From Aeromonas jandaei (GTDB lineage: Bacteria; Pseudomonadota; Gammaproteobacteria; Enterobacterales; Aeromonadaceae): a stretch of 64,000 nt of DNA. The stretch spans positions 1,952,001-2,016,000 of the forward strand of contig NZ_CP149571.1 in assembly GCF_037890695.1 (NCBI RefSeq). The letters run 5' to 3'. This document shows, one piece after another, positions 39,223 to 47,008 of the stretch; the first letter of the stretch is position 1; every line of letters begins with the position of its first letter. Made by a program: the position numbers and the translations under genes. The notes below the pieces were generated by a model. It saw nothing but the letters and a program-made list of their open reading frames with translations. It ran no database searches and was not told the origin of the DNA.

Positions 39223-39249
39223 AAAAAGCCCCGCAGTGCGGGGCTTTTT
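39223..39249 (+). terminator. Terminator of yjeH
   Basis: AAAAAGCCCCGC-AGT-GCGGGGCTTTTT immediately after the stop. Confidence 0.93.
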
Positions 39250-39588
39250 GATATGGGCATAACGGATGCTCATATGGGTCATAAGTCCGCGCGCTTTTTG
39301 CCAAAATCCCCCTGTTGGATCAACTCATCGGTGATTTGTCGGCAAAAAAAGTGGGATCCGGCTCTCGTTTTGCTTAAAGTGACTCTTTTCCGGCTCAGCC
39401 CGGAATGCCCGCAAGGATGCCCTTCAGACGTCAACAGGATGGCCTGGCCAGACTGGCTCACAGAGATGTTACTGCTTCGGTTCTCTTCTTCTCTGTCGCC
39501 CTTGCGTGACAGCGCTTCGTTCCGTTCAGTCAGCCCAGGTCCTGCGTCACTCTCATCGAGCATTGTCTCCATCTGCTGCGAGTGAATC
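39250..39588. other. Region upstream of cadC
   Basis: About 340 bases with no supported gene; it should contain the cadC promoter. No regulator site was recognised. Confidence 0.4.
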
Positions 39589-41121
39589 ATGAGCGAATCG
39601 GTTTTTGAGATCCATGACTGGACCCTGAGCGTTGACGACAACACGCTCTGCCGTCCCGACCGCGAGGTCTACCTCGAACCCCGGCTGGTCAACCTGTTGC
39701 GGTTTCTGGCCAGCAATGCCGGCACCGTGTTTGGTCGCGATGCCCTGATCAACGAGGTGTGGGACGGCGCCGAGGTGACCGATCAGGTCGTGACCCAGTC
39801 CATCTTCGAACTGCGCAAGATCCTCAAAGATGGTCGCACCGACGCGACCGACTATATCGTCACCGTGCCCAAGCGTGGCTACAAGCTGGTTGCGCCGGTA
39901 CGGCCGCAGCAGGAGCTGGTTGCTGCCGAGGAGCATGCGGTCTCCTCGACCAATTCCCAGCTCAATCCGACCCTCTCCGACCTCAGTCCGCCCGCTGAGG
40001 ATGAGCCGCTCGCCAATGTGGCCCCTTTTCCCGCCGGGCCCCTGACCCGCGCCATCTCCAACCATGCCAAGGATGCTCGCAGCCGCTGGAAGATGGTAAG
40101 TTTCGATATCTTCGTGGCCGTCATTCTGGTTGCCATCGTCAGCCTGCTCAGTTACCAGCACACGGCGCCGCAGGTGCACTCCATGCTGGATCCCAACCTG
40201 CTGGTGTTCCGTTTCCACTCCGGCATGGATGACAACAACGAGAACGTCCGCCTTGCCGACGGCATCACTCGCGCCCTGATGGCCGAGGTGGCGGCGGCGA
40301 CGCCACTGCGGGTGCAGTATGGTGCCACCACTCTGATGGGAGGCATCATGCCCGGCAAGGAGCTGAGCGTGCGGGTCTCGCGCCAGCCGCGCGGCACCTA
40401 CCTCGATCTGGAGTACCGCAATATCAACACCAACCGGGTGCTGTTCAGCCATCAGTACCAGCTGAGCCGCCACAACGTGCACGGCGTGCTGCAAGAGAGC
40501 AGTCAGGATCTGCTGCGCGCCCTCGACCAGCCGGATGCTGAGCCGGGCATGGGGTGGCCGACCGATGATGCCTCCCTGATGGCGATGATGGAGGCTCACT
40601 ACTACACCAACAGCCGGGATCCGGTCGCCCTCAAGCGTGGTATCGAGCTGCTCGAAGAGGCGCTGGCGCTCCAGCCTGATCAGCCGCTGCTGCTGGCGGA
40701 GCGCTATCTGGCCGGTGAGGTGCTGGCTACCCTGGCTGGCAAGTCCGAGAGCGAGCGGCTGCAGGAGGTGGGAACCCATCTCGCCCGCGTGGTGCAAACT
40801 GGCGGTGCCCTGCCATCCCGGGTGTGGGAGGCGCTGGCGCTGCAGGCGGTGCTCAACAGCGAGCAGCAGCAGGCCAACTATCTGCTGGAGCAGGCGGCAA
40901 AACGCGGCCGCTCGGTGCTCTATTACATACTGCAGGGCAAGCTGGCTGAGCTGGATGGCCGCCCGGAAGAGGCGGGGGACGCCTACAGTCAGGCTTTTCT
41001 GATGGAGGCGACCGAGCAGACCTATCTGCTCTGCCAGCAGCTCGGTTTCTACAGCAACATGGAGACCCTCACCCCGGCGCTATTCGATGCACTGGGTCAG
41101 AGCAAGGTGAAGCTCTTCTAA
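39589..41121 (+). CDS. cadC: Membrane-bound transcriptional activator CadC
   Basis: This 510-aa ToxR-like regulator senses low pH and lysine and activates cadBA. An OmpR/PhoB-type winged helix occupies about residues 5-105 (YLEPRLVNLLRFLASNAG, VTVPKRGYKLVAP), then a polar linker, one membrane segment at about 168-187, and a large periplasmic domain. The length matches E. coli CadC (512 aa). Unlike the E. coli protein, the periplasmic domain has only one Cys (near the C-terminus, YLLCQQ), so the Cys208-Cys272 disulfide of E. coli has no counterpart. It precedes cadBA in the same orientation, as in E. coli. Confidence 0.92.
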   Translation: MSESVFEIHDWTLSVDDNTLCRPDREVYLEPRLVNLLRFLASNAGTVFGRDALINEVWDGAEVTDQVVTQSIFELRKILKDGRTDATDYIVTVPKRGYKLVAPVRPQQELVAAEEHAVSSTNSQLNPTLSDLSPPAEDEPLANVAPFPAGPLTRAISNHAKDARSRWKMVSFDIFVAVILVAIVSLLSYQHTAPQVHSMLDPNLLVFRFHSGMDDNNENVRLADGITRALMAEVAAATPLRVQYGATTLMGGIMPGKELSVRVSRQPRGTYLDLEYRNINTNRVLFSHQYQLSRHNVHGVLQESSQDLLRALDQPDAEPGMGWPTDDASLMAMMEAHYYTNSRDPVALKRGIELLEEALALQPDQPLLLAERYLAGEVLATLAGKSESERLQEVGTHLARVVQTGGALPSRVWEALALQAVLNSEQQQANYLLEQAAKRGRSVLYYILQGKLAELDGRPEEAGDAYSQAFLMEATEQTYLLCQQLGFYSNMETLTPALFDALGQSKVKLF

Positions 41122-41153
41122 TTCCGCCCCCTTTGTTGCTGTCGGTCCCTTCT

Positions 41154-41180
41154 CTCAGGCCACCTTCGGGTGGCCTGAGC
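41154..41180 (+). terminator. Terminator of cadC
   Basis: CTCAGGCCACC-TTCG-GGTGGCCTGAG, a perfect 11-bp stem, 33 bases after the stop; the T-tract is short. Confidence 0.82.
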
Positions 41181-41890
41181 CGTTTCTGGCCGCCTTTTAT
41201 CAGGCTTGAGGCTCCTGAAAAGAGGCTATCTGCAAGCCATATCGTGGTGCTCTACCCCAGGTGATCTTCCGGCGAACCGTGCCGGGCATACCGCTTGCTT
41301 TTGTCGTTTCTTCGCATCATCCATCTCCTGCATTCCCGCACCTCCAGCTATGTCCAGCCGGAGCGAACTTCTTCCGATTAGGTCATTTGGCGTGTGTGGC
41401 CATGGCGCCGCACGGGTTGCCAACAGCGAATTGAGCGAGCCGATGACCCCAGATAGGCAGCGCTGTTGTCATTCAGAGGGAGGGCAAATTCCATAGCAGA
41501 TGGCACTGACGGCGATGGGATTGGCCGGGTCGATGAGATGAACAGGGCGGGCGAGAGCGGGGAGGTTCTGTGCGAACCCCTTTATCCCGGGTTTATTGCG
41601 GGAAAAATATCAAGACGGCGAGATAAAGGGGTTATCAAGGCGAAAAAACCGGGCTGCCGGATATCAAGGTTTTATCAAGAAAGCTTGGTGATGAGTTATT
41701 AACTTACTGTTTTTAAAGATTTTTTATAGGGTTGGCGAGGAGGGTGAAAAAAGTTGCCTCATATTTTTATCCGTTAGCTGCTCCTTATGTTTTTCGGGGA
41801 CGAGAGGCCTAGTCTGTGCCCATTCGTTGGCCGGACGTTGTGCCAACTGTGTATGTGACGACCCGACCTTTTTAAAGACCCGGAGATCTT
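41181..41890. other. Long cadC-cadB intergenic region
   Basis: This 710-base stretch after the cadC terminator contains no supported gene. Short open frames in it lack coding character. The right half is AT-rich and holds the repeats at 41575-41679. The cadB ribosome binding site is a purine-rich GGAGATC just before 41891. Confidence 0.5.
41575..41679. promoter_or_regulatory. Structured region upstream of cadBA: inverted repeat and four TATCAAG heptamers
   Basis: AACCCCTTTATC (41575-41586) pairs with GATAAAGGGGTT (41622-41633), a perfect 12-bp inverted repeat around 35 bases. The heptamer TATCAAG occurs at 41608, 41633, 41662 and 41673. Downstream lie T-runs (41709-41730) and AT-rich sequence up to the probable cadBA promoter. 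In E. coli CadC binds two sites upstream of cadB; these repeats may be its Aeromonas targets, or those of another regulator. Function is inferred. Confidence 0.5.
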
Positions 41891-43225
41891 ATGTCCCTAG
41901 ATACGAGCAAGAAGATCGGCCTTATCGCCTGTACAGGTGTAGTGGCCGGCAACATGATGGGGAGCGGTATCGCACTGCTGCCTTCGGCACTGGCCAACAT
42001 AGGTTCCATTTCTGTATTCAGCTGGGCTATCTGTCTGGTAGGCGCCATGGGCCTCGCCTTCGTTTTCGCCCGCCTCGCTACCAAGAACCCGCAAGAGGGT
42101 GGCCCCATTGCCTACGCCGGCGAGATCTCTCCGGTATTCGGTTTCCAGACCGGTGTGCTCTACTACCACGCCAACTGGATCGGTAACCTGGCCATCGCCA
42201 TTACCGGCGTCTCCTACCTCTCGGTCTTCTTCCCCATTCTCAACAGCCCGATCCCGGCCGCTGCAGCCACCATCGCTGCCGTCTGGATCTTCACCTTCGT
42301 CAACCTGCTTGGCGGTAGCTGGGTGAGCCGACTCTGTACTCTGGGTCTGGTACTGATCCTGCTGCCGGTGGTGGGTACCGCTCTGGTGGGCTGGACTCAC
42401 TTTGACAGCGCCGTCTACAGCCAGAACTGGAACACCACCAGTGGCAGCGACCTGCATGCGGTCATCAGCGCAGTGCTGATCTGCCTCTGGTCTTTCGTCG
42501 GTGTTGAATCTGCCGCCGTCTCTTCCGGCATGGTGAAGAATCCGAAGCGTACCGTACCGCTCGCCACCATGCTGGGTACCGGTATCGCGGGTGTTATCTA
42601 CATCCTCTCTACCCAAGTGATCAGCGGCATGTTTCCGGCCGGTGAAGTGGCTGCCTCCGGCGCCCCGTTTGCCATGGCCTCTTCCGCCATCTTCGGTAGC
42701 TGGTCTGCACCGTTCGTCTCTGCCTTCACCGCCCTGGCCTGCTTCACCTCGCTCGGTTCCTGGATGATGCTGGTAGGCGAGGCGGGCAAGCGTGCCGCCA
42801 ACGATGGCAACTTCCCGAAAATCTACGGTGAAGTGGACAAGAACGGCGTAGCCAAGAAGGGTCTGATCCTGGGCTCCCTGAAGATGACTGCCCTGATGAT
42901 TGGCCTGACCGCTTTCACTTCCCAGTCCGCTCACGCTGCCGATCTCTTCAACGTGCTGACCACAGATGCGGTGCTGCTGACCATGCTGCCCTACTTCTAC
43001 TCCAGCATTAACCTGATCCGTTTTGAAGGCATGACCTCCCGCAGCATCGGCGCCATGATCTTCTCCGGTGTGGCCTGCGTCTTCTGTCTGGTAGCCCTGA
43101 TGGGTGCCAAGGGTTCCAACCTCACAGCTACCTTCGTGGTGTCGCTCATCATCCTGATGTTCTACGCCAAAAAACTGGGTCTGCGTCAGCACGATGCCCT
43201 GCTGAACGAACAACCCAGCAACTGA
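41891..43225 (+). CDS. cadB: Cadaverine/lysine antiporter CadB
   Basis: This 444-aa APC-family antiporter exchanges external lysine for cadaverine. It is collinear with E. coli CadB (444 aa): KKIGLIACTGVVAGNMMGSG at the N-terminus, NPQEGGPIAYAGEISPVFGF, YYHANWIGNLAIAITGVSYL and the conserved WSFVGVESAAVSSGMVKNPK. It starts the cadBA operon; cadA follows after 77 bases. The long regulatory region upstream suggests control by CadC. Confidence 0.96.
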   Translation: MSLDTSKKIGLIACTGVVAGNMMGSGIALLPSALANIGSISVFSWAICLVGAMGLAFVFARLATKNPQEGGPIAYAGEISPVFGFQTGVLYYHANWIGNLAIAITGVSYLSVFFPILNSPIPAAAATIAAVWIFTFVNLLGGSWVSRLCTLGLVLILLPVVGTALVGWTHFDSAVYSQNWNTTSGSDLHAVISAVLICLWSFVGVESAAVSSGMVKNPKRTVPLATMLGTGIAGVIYILSTQVISGMFPAGEVAASGAPFAMASSAIFGSWSAPFVSAFTALACFTSLGSWMMLVGEAGKRAANDGNFPKIYGEVDKNGVAKKGLILGSLKMTALMIGLTAFTSQSAHAADLFNVLTTDAVLLTMLPYFYSSINLIRFEGMTSRSIGAMIFSGVACVFCLVALMGAKGSNLTATFVVSLIILMFYAKKLGLRQHDALLNEQPSN

Positions 43226-43302
43226 TTTCCCCTTTTATCTTCCGAGCGCTCTTCACTCACCATCCCTGATGGAGAGCGCCCCTTTACGTGTGGAGCATTA
43301 CG

Positions 43303-45435
43303 ATGAATATCATTGCCATCCTCAACCACCTCGGCGTTTTCTTTAAAGAAGAACCCATTCGCCAGCTGCAAGCCTCCCTCGAGCGCAAGGGTTTCGAGGT
43401 TGTTTATCCGGTCGACGTCGCCGACCTGCTGAAACTGATCGAGAAGAACCCCCGCGTTTGCGGCGCCATCTTCGACTGGGACAAATACTCTCTGGGTCTG
43501 TGCAAGGAGATCCACGATCGCAACGAGAAGCTGCCGATCTTCGCCTTCGCCAACGACCAGTCCACCCTGGACATTCACCTGACCGACCTGCGTCTGAACG
43601 TCCACTTCTTCGAGTACCGTCTCGGCATGGCTGACGACATCGCCCTCAAGATGGGTCAGGCCACTCAGGAGTATCAGGACGCGATCCTGCCGCCGTTCAC
43701 CAAGGCGTTGTTCAAATACGTGGAAGAGGGCAAATACACCTTCTGTACTCCGGGTCACATGGGCGGTACCGCCTTCCAGATGAGCCCGGCCGGCAGCATC
43801 TTCTATGACTTCTACGGCCCGAACGCGTTCAAGGCTGACGTCTCCATCTCCATGCCGGAGCTGGGCTCCCTGCTGGATCACTCAGGTCCGCACAAGGAAG
43901 CCGAAGAGTACATCGCCCGTACCTTCAACGCCGATCGCTCCTACATCGTTACCAACGGCACCTCCACTGCCAACAAGATCGTCGGCATGTACTCCGCGCC
44001 GGCCGGCAGCACAGTGCTGGTTGACCGTAACTGCCACAAGTCGCTCACTCACCTGATGATGATGAACGACGTGACGCCGATCTACTTCCGTCCGACCCGC
44101 AACGCCTACGGCATTCTGGGTGGTATCCCGCAGAGCGAATTCAGCCGCGACACCATCGCTGCCAAGGTTGCCGCGACACCGGGTGCCCAGGCTCCCCGTT
44201 ACGCCGTCGTCACCAACTCCACCTATGATGGCCTGCTCTACAACACCGGCTTCATCAAGGAGAGTCTGGATACTCCTTACATCCACTTCGACAGTGCCTG
44301 GGTGCCTTACACCAACTTCAGCCCGATCTATGAAGGCAAGTGCGGCATGAGCGGCGAAGCGATGCCGGGCAAGGTGTTCTACGAAACCCAGTCCACCCAC
44401 AAGCTGCTGGCGGCCTTCTCCCAGGCCTCGATGATCCACATCAAGGGTGACGTGGAGGAAGAGACCTTCAACGAAGCCTTCATGATGCACACCTCCACCT
44501 CGCCGCAGTACGGCATCGTGGCCTCTACCGAGATCTCTGCTGCCATGATGCGTGGCAACACCGGCAAGCGTCTGATCAAGGACTCCATCGATCGCGCCAT
44601 CTCCTTCCGCAAAGAGATCAAGCGTCTGCGTGATCAGAGCGAAGGCTGGTTCTTCGACGTATGGCAGCCGGACAACATCGACACCGTCGAGTGCTGGAAG
44701 CTGGATCCGAAAGATGACTGGCACGGCTTCAAGGACATCGATGACAACCACATGTACCTGGATCCGATCAAGGTCACTCTGCTGACTCCGGGTATGGGTC
44801 GTGACGGCCAGCTGCTGGAGAAGGGCATCCCTGCCTCTCTGGTCTCCAAGTTCCTGGACGAGCGCGGCATCGTGGTCGAGAAGACCGGCCCCTACAACAT
44901 GCTGTTCCTCTTCTCCATCGGTATCGATCAGTCCAAGGCGATGCAGCTGCTGCGCGCCCTGACCGAGTTCAAGCGTGGCTACGACCTGAACCTGACCATC
45001 AAGAGCATCCTGCCGAGCCTCTATCGTGAAGACCCGAGCTTCTACGAAGGGATGCGCATCCAGGAGCTGGCGCAGCGCATTCACGAGCTGACCAGCAAGT
45101 ACCGTCTGCCAGAGCTGATGTTCAAGGCGTTCGACGTACTGCCGGAGATGAAGATGACTCCGCACGCTGCATGGCAGCAGGAGCTGGCCGGCAACGTGGT
45201 GGAAGTGCCGCTGCGTGACATGGTGAACCGCATCAGCGCCAACATGATCCTGCCGTACCCGCCGGGAGTACCGCTGGTTCTGCCGGGCGAGATGGTGACC
45301 AAGGATTCTCTGCCGGTGCTCGAGTTCCTCGAGATGCTGTGCGAGATCGGTGCTCACTACCCGGGCTTCGAGACCGACATCCACGGCCTCTATCGTCAGG
45401 CCGATGGCAGCTACACCGTCAAGGTGCTGCGTTAA
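43303..45435 (+). CDS. cadA: Inducible lysine decarboxylase
   Basis: This 710-aa PLP enzyme decarboxylates lysine to cadaverine, consuming a proton. It is close to E. coli CadA (715 aa). The N-terminal wing domain is MNIIAILNHLGVFF; the PLP-binding Lys367 lies in ETQSTHKLLAAFSQAS, at the same position as in E. coli. FCTPGHMGGTAFQ and SAWVPYTNFSPIYEG are further family blocks. The ATG at 43303 has TGGAG upstream; an in-frame GTG at 43288 is less likely. It is the second gene of cadBA and is followed by a terminator, then pdxY, whose product supplies PLP. Confidence 0.97.
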   Translation: MNIIAILNHLGVFFKEEPIRQLQASLERKGFEVVYPVDVADLLKLIEKNPRVCGAIFDWDKYSLGLCKEIHDRNEKLPIFAFANDQSTLDIHLTDLRLNVHFFEYRLGMADDIALKMGQATQEYQDAILPPFTKALFKYVEEGKYTFCTPGHMGGTAFQMSPAGSIFYDFYGPNAFKADVSISMPELGSLLDHSGPHKEAEEYIARTFNADRSYIVTNGTSTANKIVGMYSAPAGSTVLVDRNCHKSLTHLMMMNDVTPIYFRPTRNAYGILGGIPQSEFSRDTIAAKVAATPGAQAPRYAVVTNSTYDGLLYNTGFIKESLDTPYIHFDSAWVPYTNFSPIYEGKCGMSGEAMPGKVFYETQSTHKLLAAFSQASMIHIKGDVEEETFNEAFMMHTSTSPQYGIVASTEISAAMMRGNTGKRLIKDSIDRAISFRKEIKRLRDQSEGWFFDVWQPDNIDTVECWKLDPKDDWHGFKDIDDNHMYLDPIKVTLLTPGMGRDGQLLEKGIPASLVSKFLDERGIVVEKTGPYNMLFLFSIGIDQSKAMQLLRALTEFKRGYDLNLTIKSILPSLYREDPSFYEGMRIQELAQRIHELTSKYRLPELMFKAFDVLPEMKMTPHAAWQQELAGNVVEVPLRDMVNRISANMILPYPPGVPLVLPGEMVTKDSLPVLEFLEMLCEIGAHYPGFETDIHGLYRQADGSYTVKVLR

Positions 45436-45448
45436 TCACAGTGACAAC

Positions 45449-45471
45449 AACGGGCCGCAAGGCCCGTTTTT
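45449..45471 (+). terminator. Terminator of cadBA
   Basis: AACGGGCC-GCAA-GGCCCGTTTTT, 14 bases after cadA. Confidence 0.93.
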
Positions 45472-45506
45472 CCCTCCGGAATTTCTCTTTTCTTGCGTGA
45501 GTCATC

Positions 45507-46370
45507 ATGAAGCGAGTGCTCTCCATTCAATCCCATGTGGTCTTTGGCTGTGCCGGCAACAGTGCCGCCGTCTTTCCCATGCGTCGCCTCGGCATCGAGG
45601 TGTGGCCGATGAACACGGTGCAGTTCTCCAACCACACCCAGTACAGTGAGGGGTGGCAGGGGATGGTGATGCCGGCGGGCCATATCGCCCAGCTGGTGGA
45701 TGGGCTGGCGGAGATTGGCGTGCTGGCTAGGTGCGATGCGCTGCTCAGCGGCTACCTCGGATCGGCCGAGCAGGGGGAGGAGATCCTGGCGGCAGTGGCC
45801 CGGCTCAAGGCGTGCAATCCCGGTGCCCTCTACTTCTGCGATCCCGTGATGGGTCACCCGGACAAGGGGTGCATAGTAGCGCCCGGCGTCACCGACTTTT
45901 TCCGGGAGCGGGCCTTGCCCCGCGCCGACCTGCTGGCCCCCAACCTGCTGGAGCTGGAACAGCTGACCGGTCGCGACATCGGCAATGTCTCGCAGGCGCT
46001 GGCGGCGTGCCAGCAGCTGCGCGAACAGGGGGTCAAGATGGTGTTGGTAAAGCATCTGGGCAAGGCCGGCTTTGCCATGGATCGCTTCGAGATGCTGCTG
46101 GTGTGCGAGGAGGGGGCGTTTCACCTCTCGCGTCCGCTCTACCCTTTTGCCCGCCACCCCATCGGGGTCGGGGATCTGCTAAGCGCCACCATGCTGGCCA
46201 ATCTGCTGGCCGGTTTCACTCCGGTGGTGGCGTTCGAGCGCACCAACGCCAGTGTCGATGCGGTGCTGGCTCGCACCTGGCTGACGGGGGCCTACGAGCT
46301 GCAACTGGTGGCGGCACAACACGAGATGGCGTTGCCGCTGGTGCGTACCCGGGCCACTCGCCTTGAGTAG
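45507..46370 (+). CDS. pdxY: Pyridoxal kinase PdxY
   Basis: This 287-aa ribokinase-fold enzyme phosphorylates pyridoxal to PLP in vitamin B6 salvage. E. coli PdxY has 287 aa. The start [20 protein letters not shown], the FSNHTQY segment, [13 protein letters not shown] and the anion hole [15 protein letters not shown] are characteristic. It lies 71 bases after cadA in the same direction, beyond a terminator. Read-through or an own promoter could link B6 supply to the PLP-dependent CadA; this link is inferred from position only. Confidence 0.94.
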   Translation: MKRVLSIQSHVVFGCAGNSAAVFPMRRLGIEVWPMNTVQFSNHTQYSEGWQGMVMPAGHIAQLVDGLAEIGVLARCDALLSGYLGSAEQGEEILAAVARLKACNPGALYFCDPVMGHPDKGCIVAPGVTDFFRERALPRADLLAPNLLELEQLTGRDIGNVSQALAACQQLREQGVKMVLVKHLGKAGFAMDRFEMLLVCEEGAFHLSRPLYPFARHPIGVGDLLSATMLANLLAGFTPVVAFERTNASVDAVLARTWLTGAYELQLVAAQHEMALPLVRTRATRLE

Positions 46371-46393
46371 CAGCGTCGCCGATTCTGGATACA

Positions 46394-46420
46394 AAAAAGC
46401 CCTGCTGGTCAGGGCTTTTT
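46394..46420. terminator. Bidirectional terminator between pdxY and pliI
   Basis: AAAAAGCCCTG-CTGGT-CAGGGCTTTTT between converging genes. Confidence 0.93.
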
Positions 46421-46450
46421 CTATTTCTGAAGGATGTGGGCAGTCGCGCC

Positions 46451-46888
46451 TTAATCCTTGGGATCCTTGAGCGCCTCGATCACATCCTCCTTGGGGCCGA
46501 GTCCCTCGACATGGTTGAAGGTGTCGAGCCCCTCCTGCGCACTGATGGTAAAGGCGTCGGCGCTCAGGTAGCTGCCGCTGCCGGCGCTCTCCATGATGAC
46601 CACCAGCTCGGGCTGCTTGTCACCGTTGAGATCCAGTAATTTCAGCTCCTTGATGGAGCCATCGCGCGGCAGCACCTTGCCGTCGATGAACTGATCCAGC
46701 GGGAACTGGGGATTGGCGCCGGAGTAGAGGCGCACATCGTAGCTGCCGATGGAGGCGGGTTCACCGCGTCCTTCAGCCACCGTGATCACCTGACCGGAGG
46801 GGAGTGTCAGCTGTTTGAAGAAGCTCTCCGCTGCCTGGCCGGTCAAGGGCAGAGTGAGCAGACCGAGTGTCATCAGCAAGGTTTTCAT
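46451..46888 (-). CDS. pliI: Periplasmic I-type lysozyme inhibitor PliI
   Basis: This 145-aa secreted protein resembles PliI, the inhibitor of invertebrate-type lysozyme first described in A. hydrophila. A signal peptide covers about residues 1-19 (LLMTLGLLTLPLTGQAAE). The mature part has the beta-sandwich pattern SGQVITVAEGRGEPASIGSY, an LLDLNGDKQPELVV strand pair and the loop SGSYLSAD, where the conserved Ser and Tyr of PliI would contact lysozyme. The ATG at 46888 has AAGGG well placed; an ATG at 46894 is too close. It should protect the cell against lysozyme of invertebrate or fish hosts. Confidence 0.8.
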   Translation of the reverse strand: MKTLLMTLGLLTLPLTGQAAESFFKQLTLPSGQVITVAEGRGEPASIGSYDVRLYSGANPQFPLDQFIDGKVLPRDGSIKELKLLDLNGDKQPELVVIMESAGSGSYLSADAFTISAQEGLDTFNHVEGLGPKEDVIEALKDPKD

Positions 46889-47008
46889 AGGCATTACCCT
46901 TGTTACTGCGGTGAGCGGCAGGGCCGTTCACTGACGTCAACGTATGGAGATGGGGCGGTGCCGACACATGGCATCCGCCCCTCTGTTATGCCTCACAAGA
47001 GGCGTGCA

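Noticed and set aside
41897..43213. A 438-codon minus-strand frame opposite cadB
   Set aside because: It mirrors the codon bias of cadB; the product is a low-complexity His/Gly/Glu-rich sequence.
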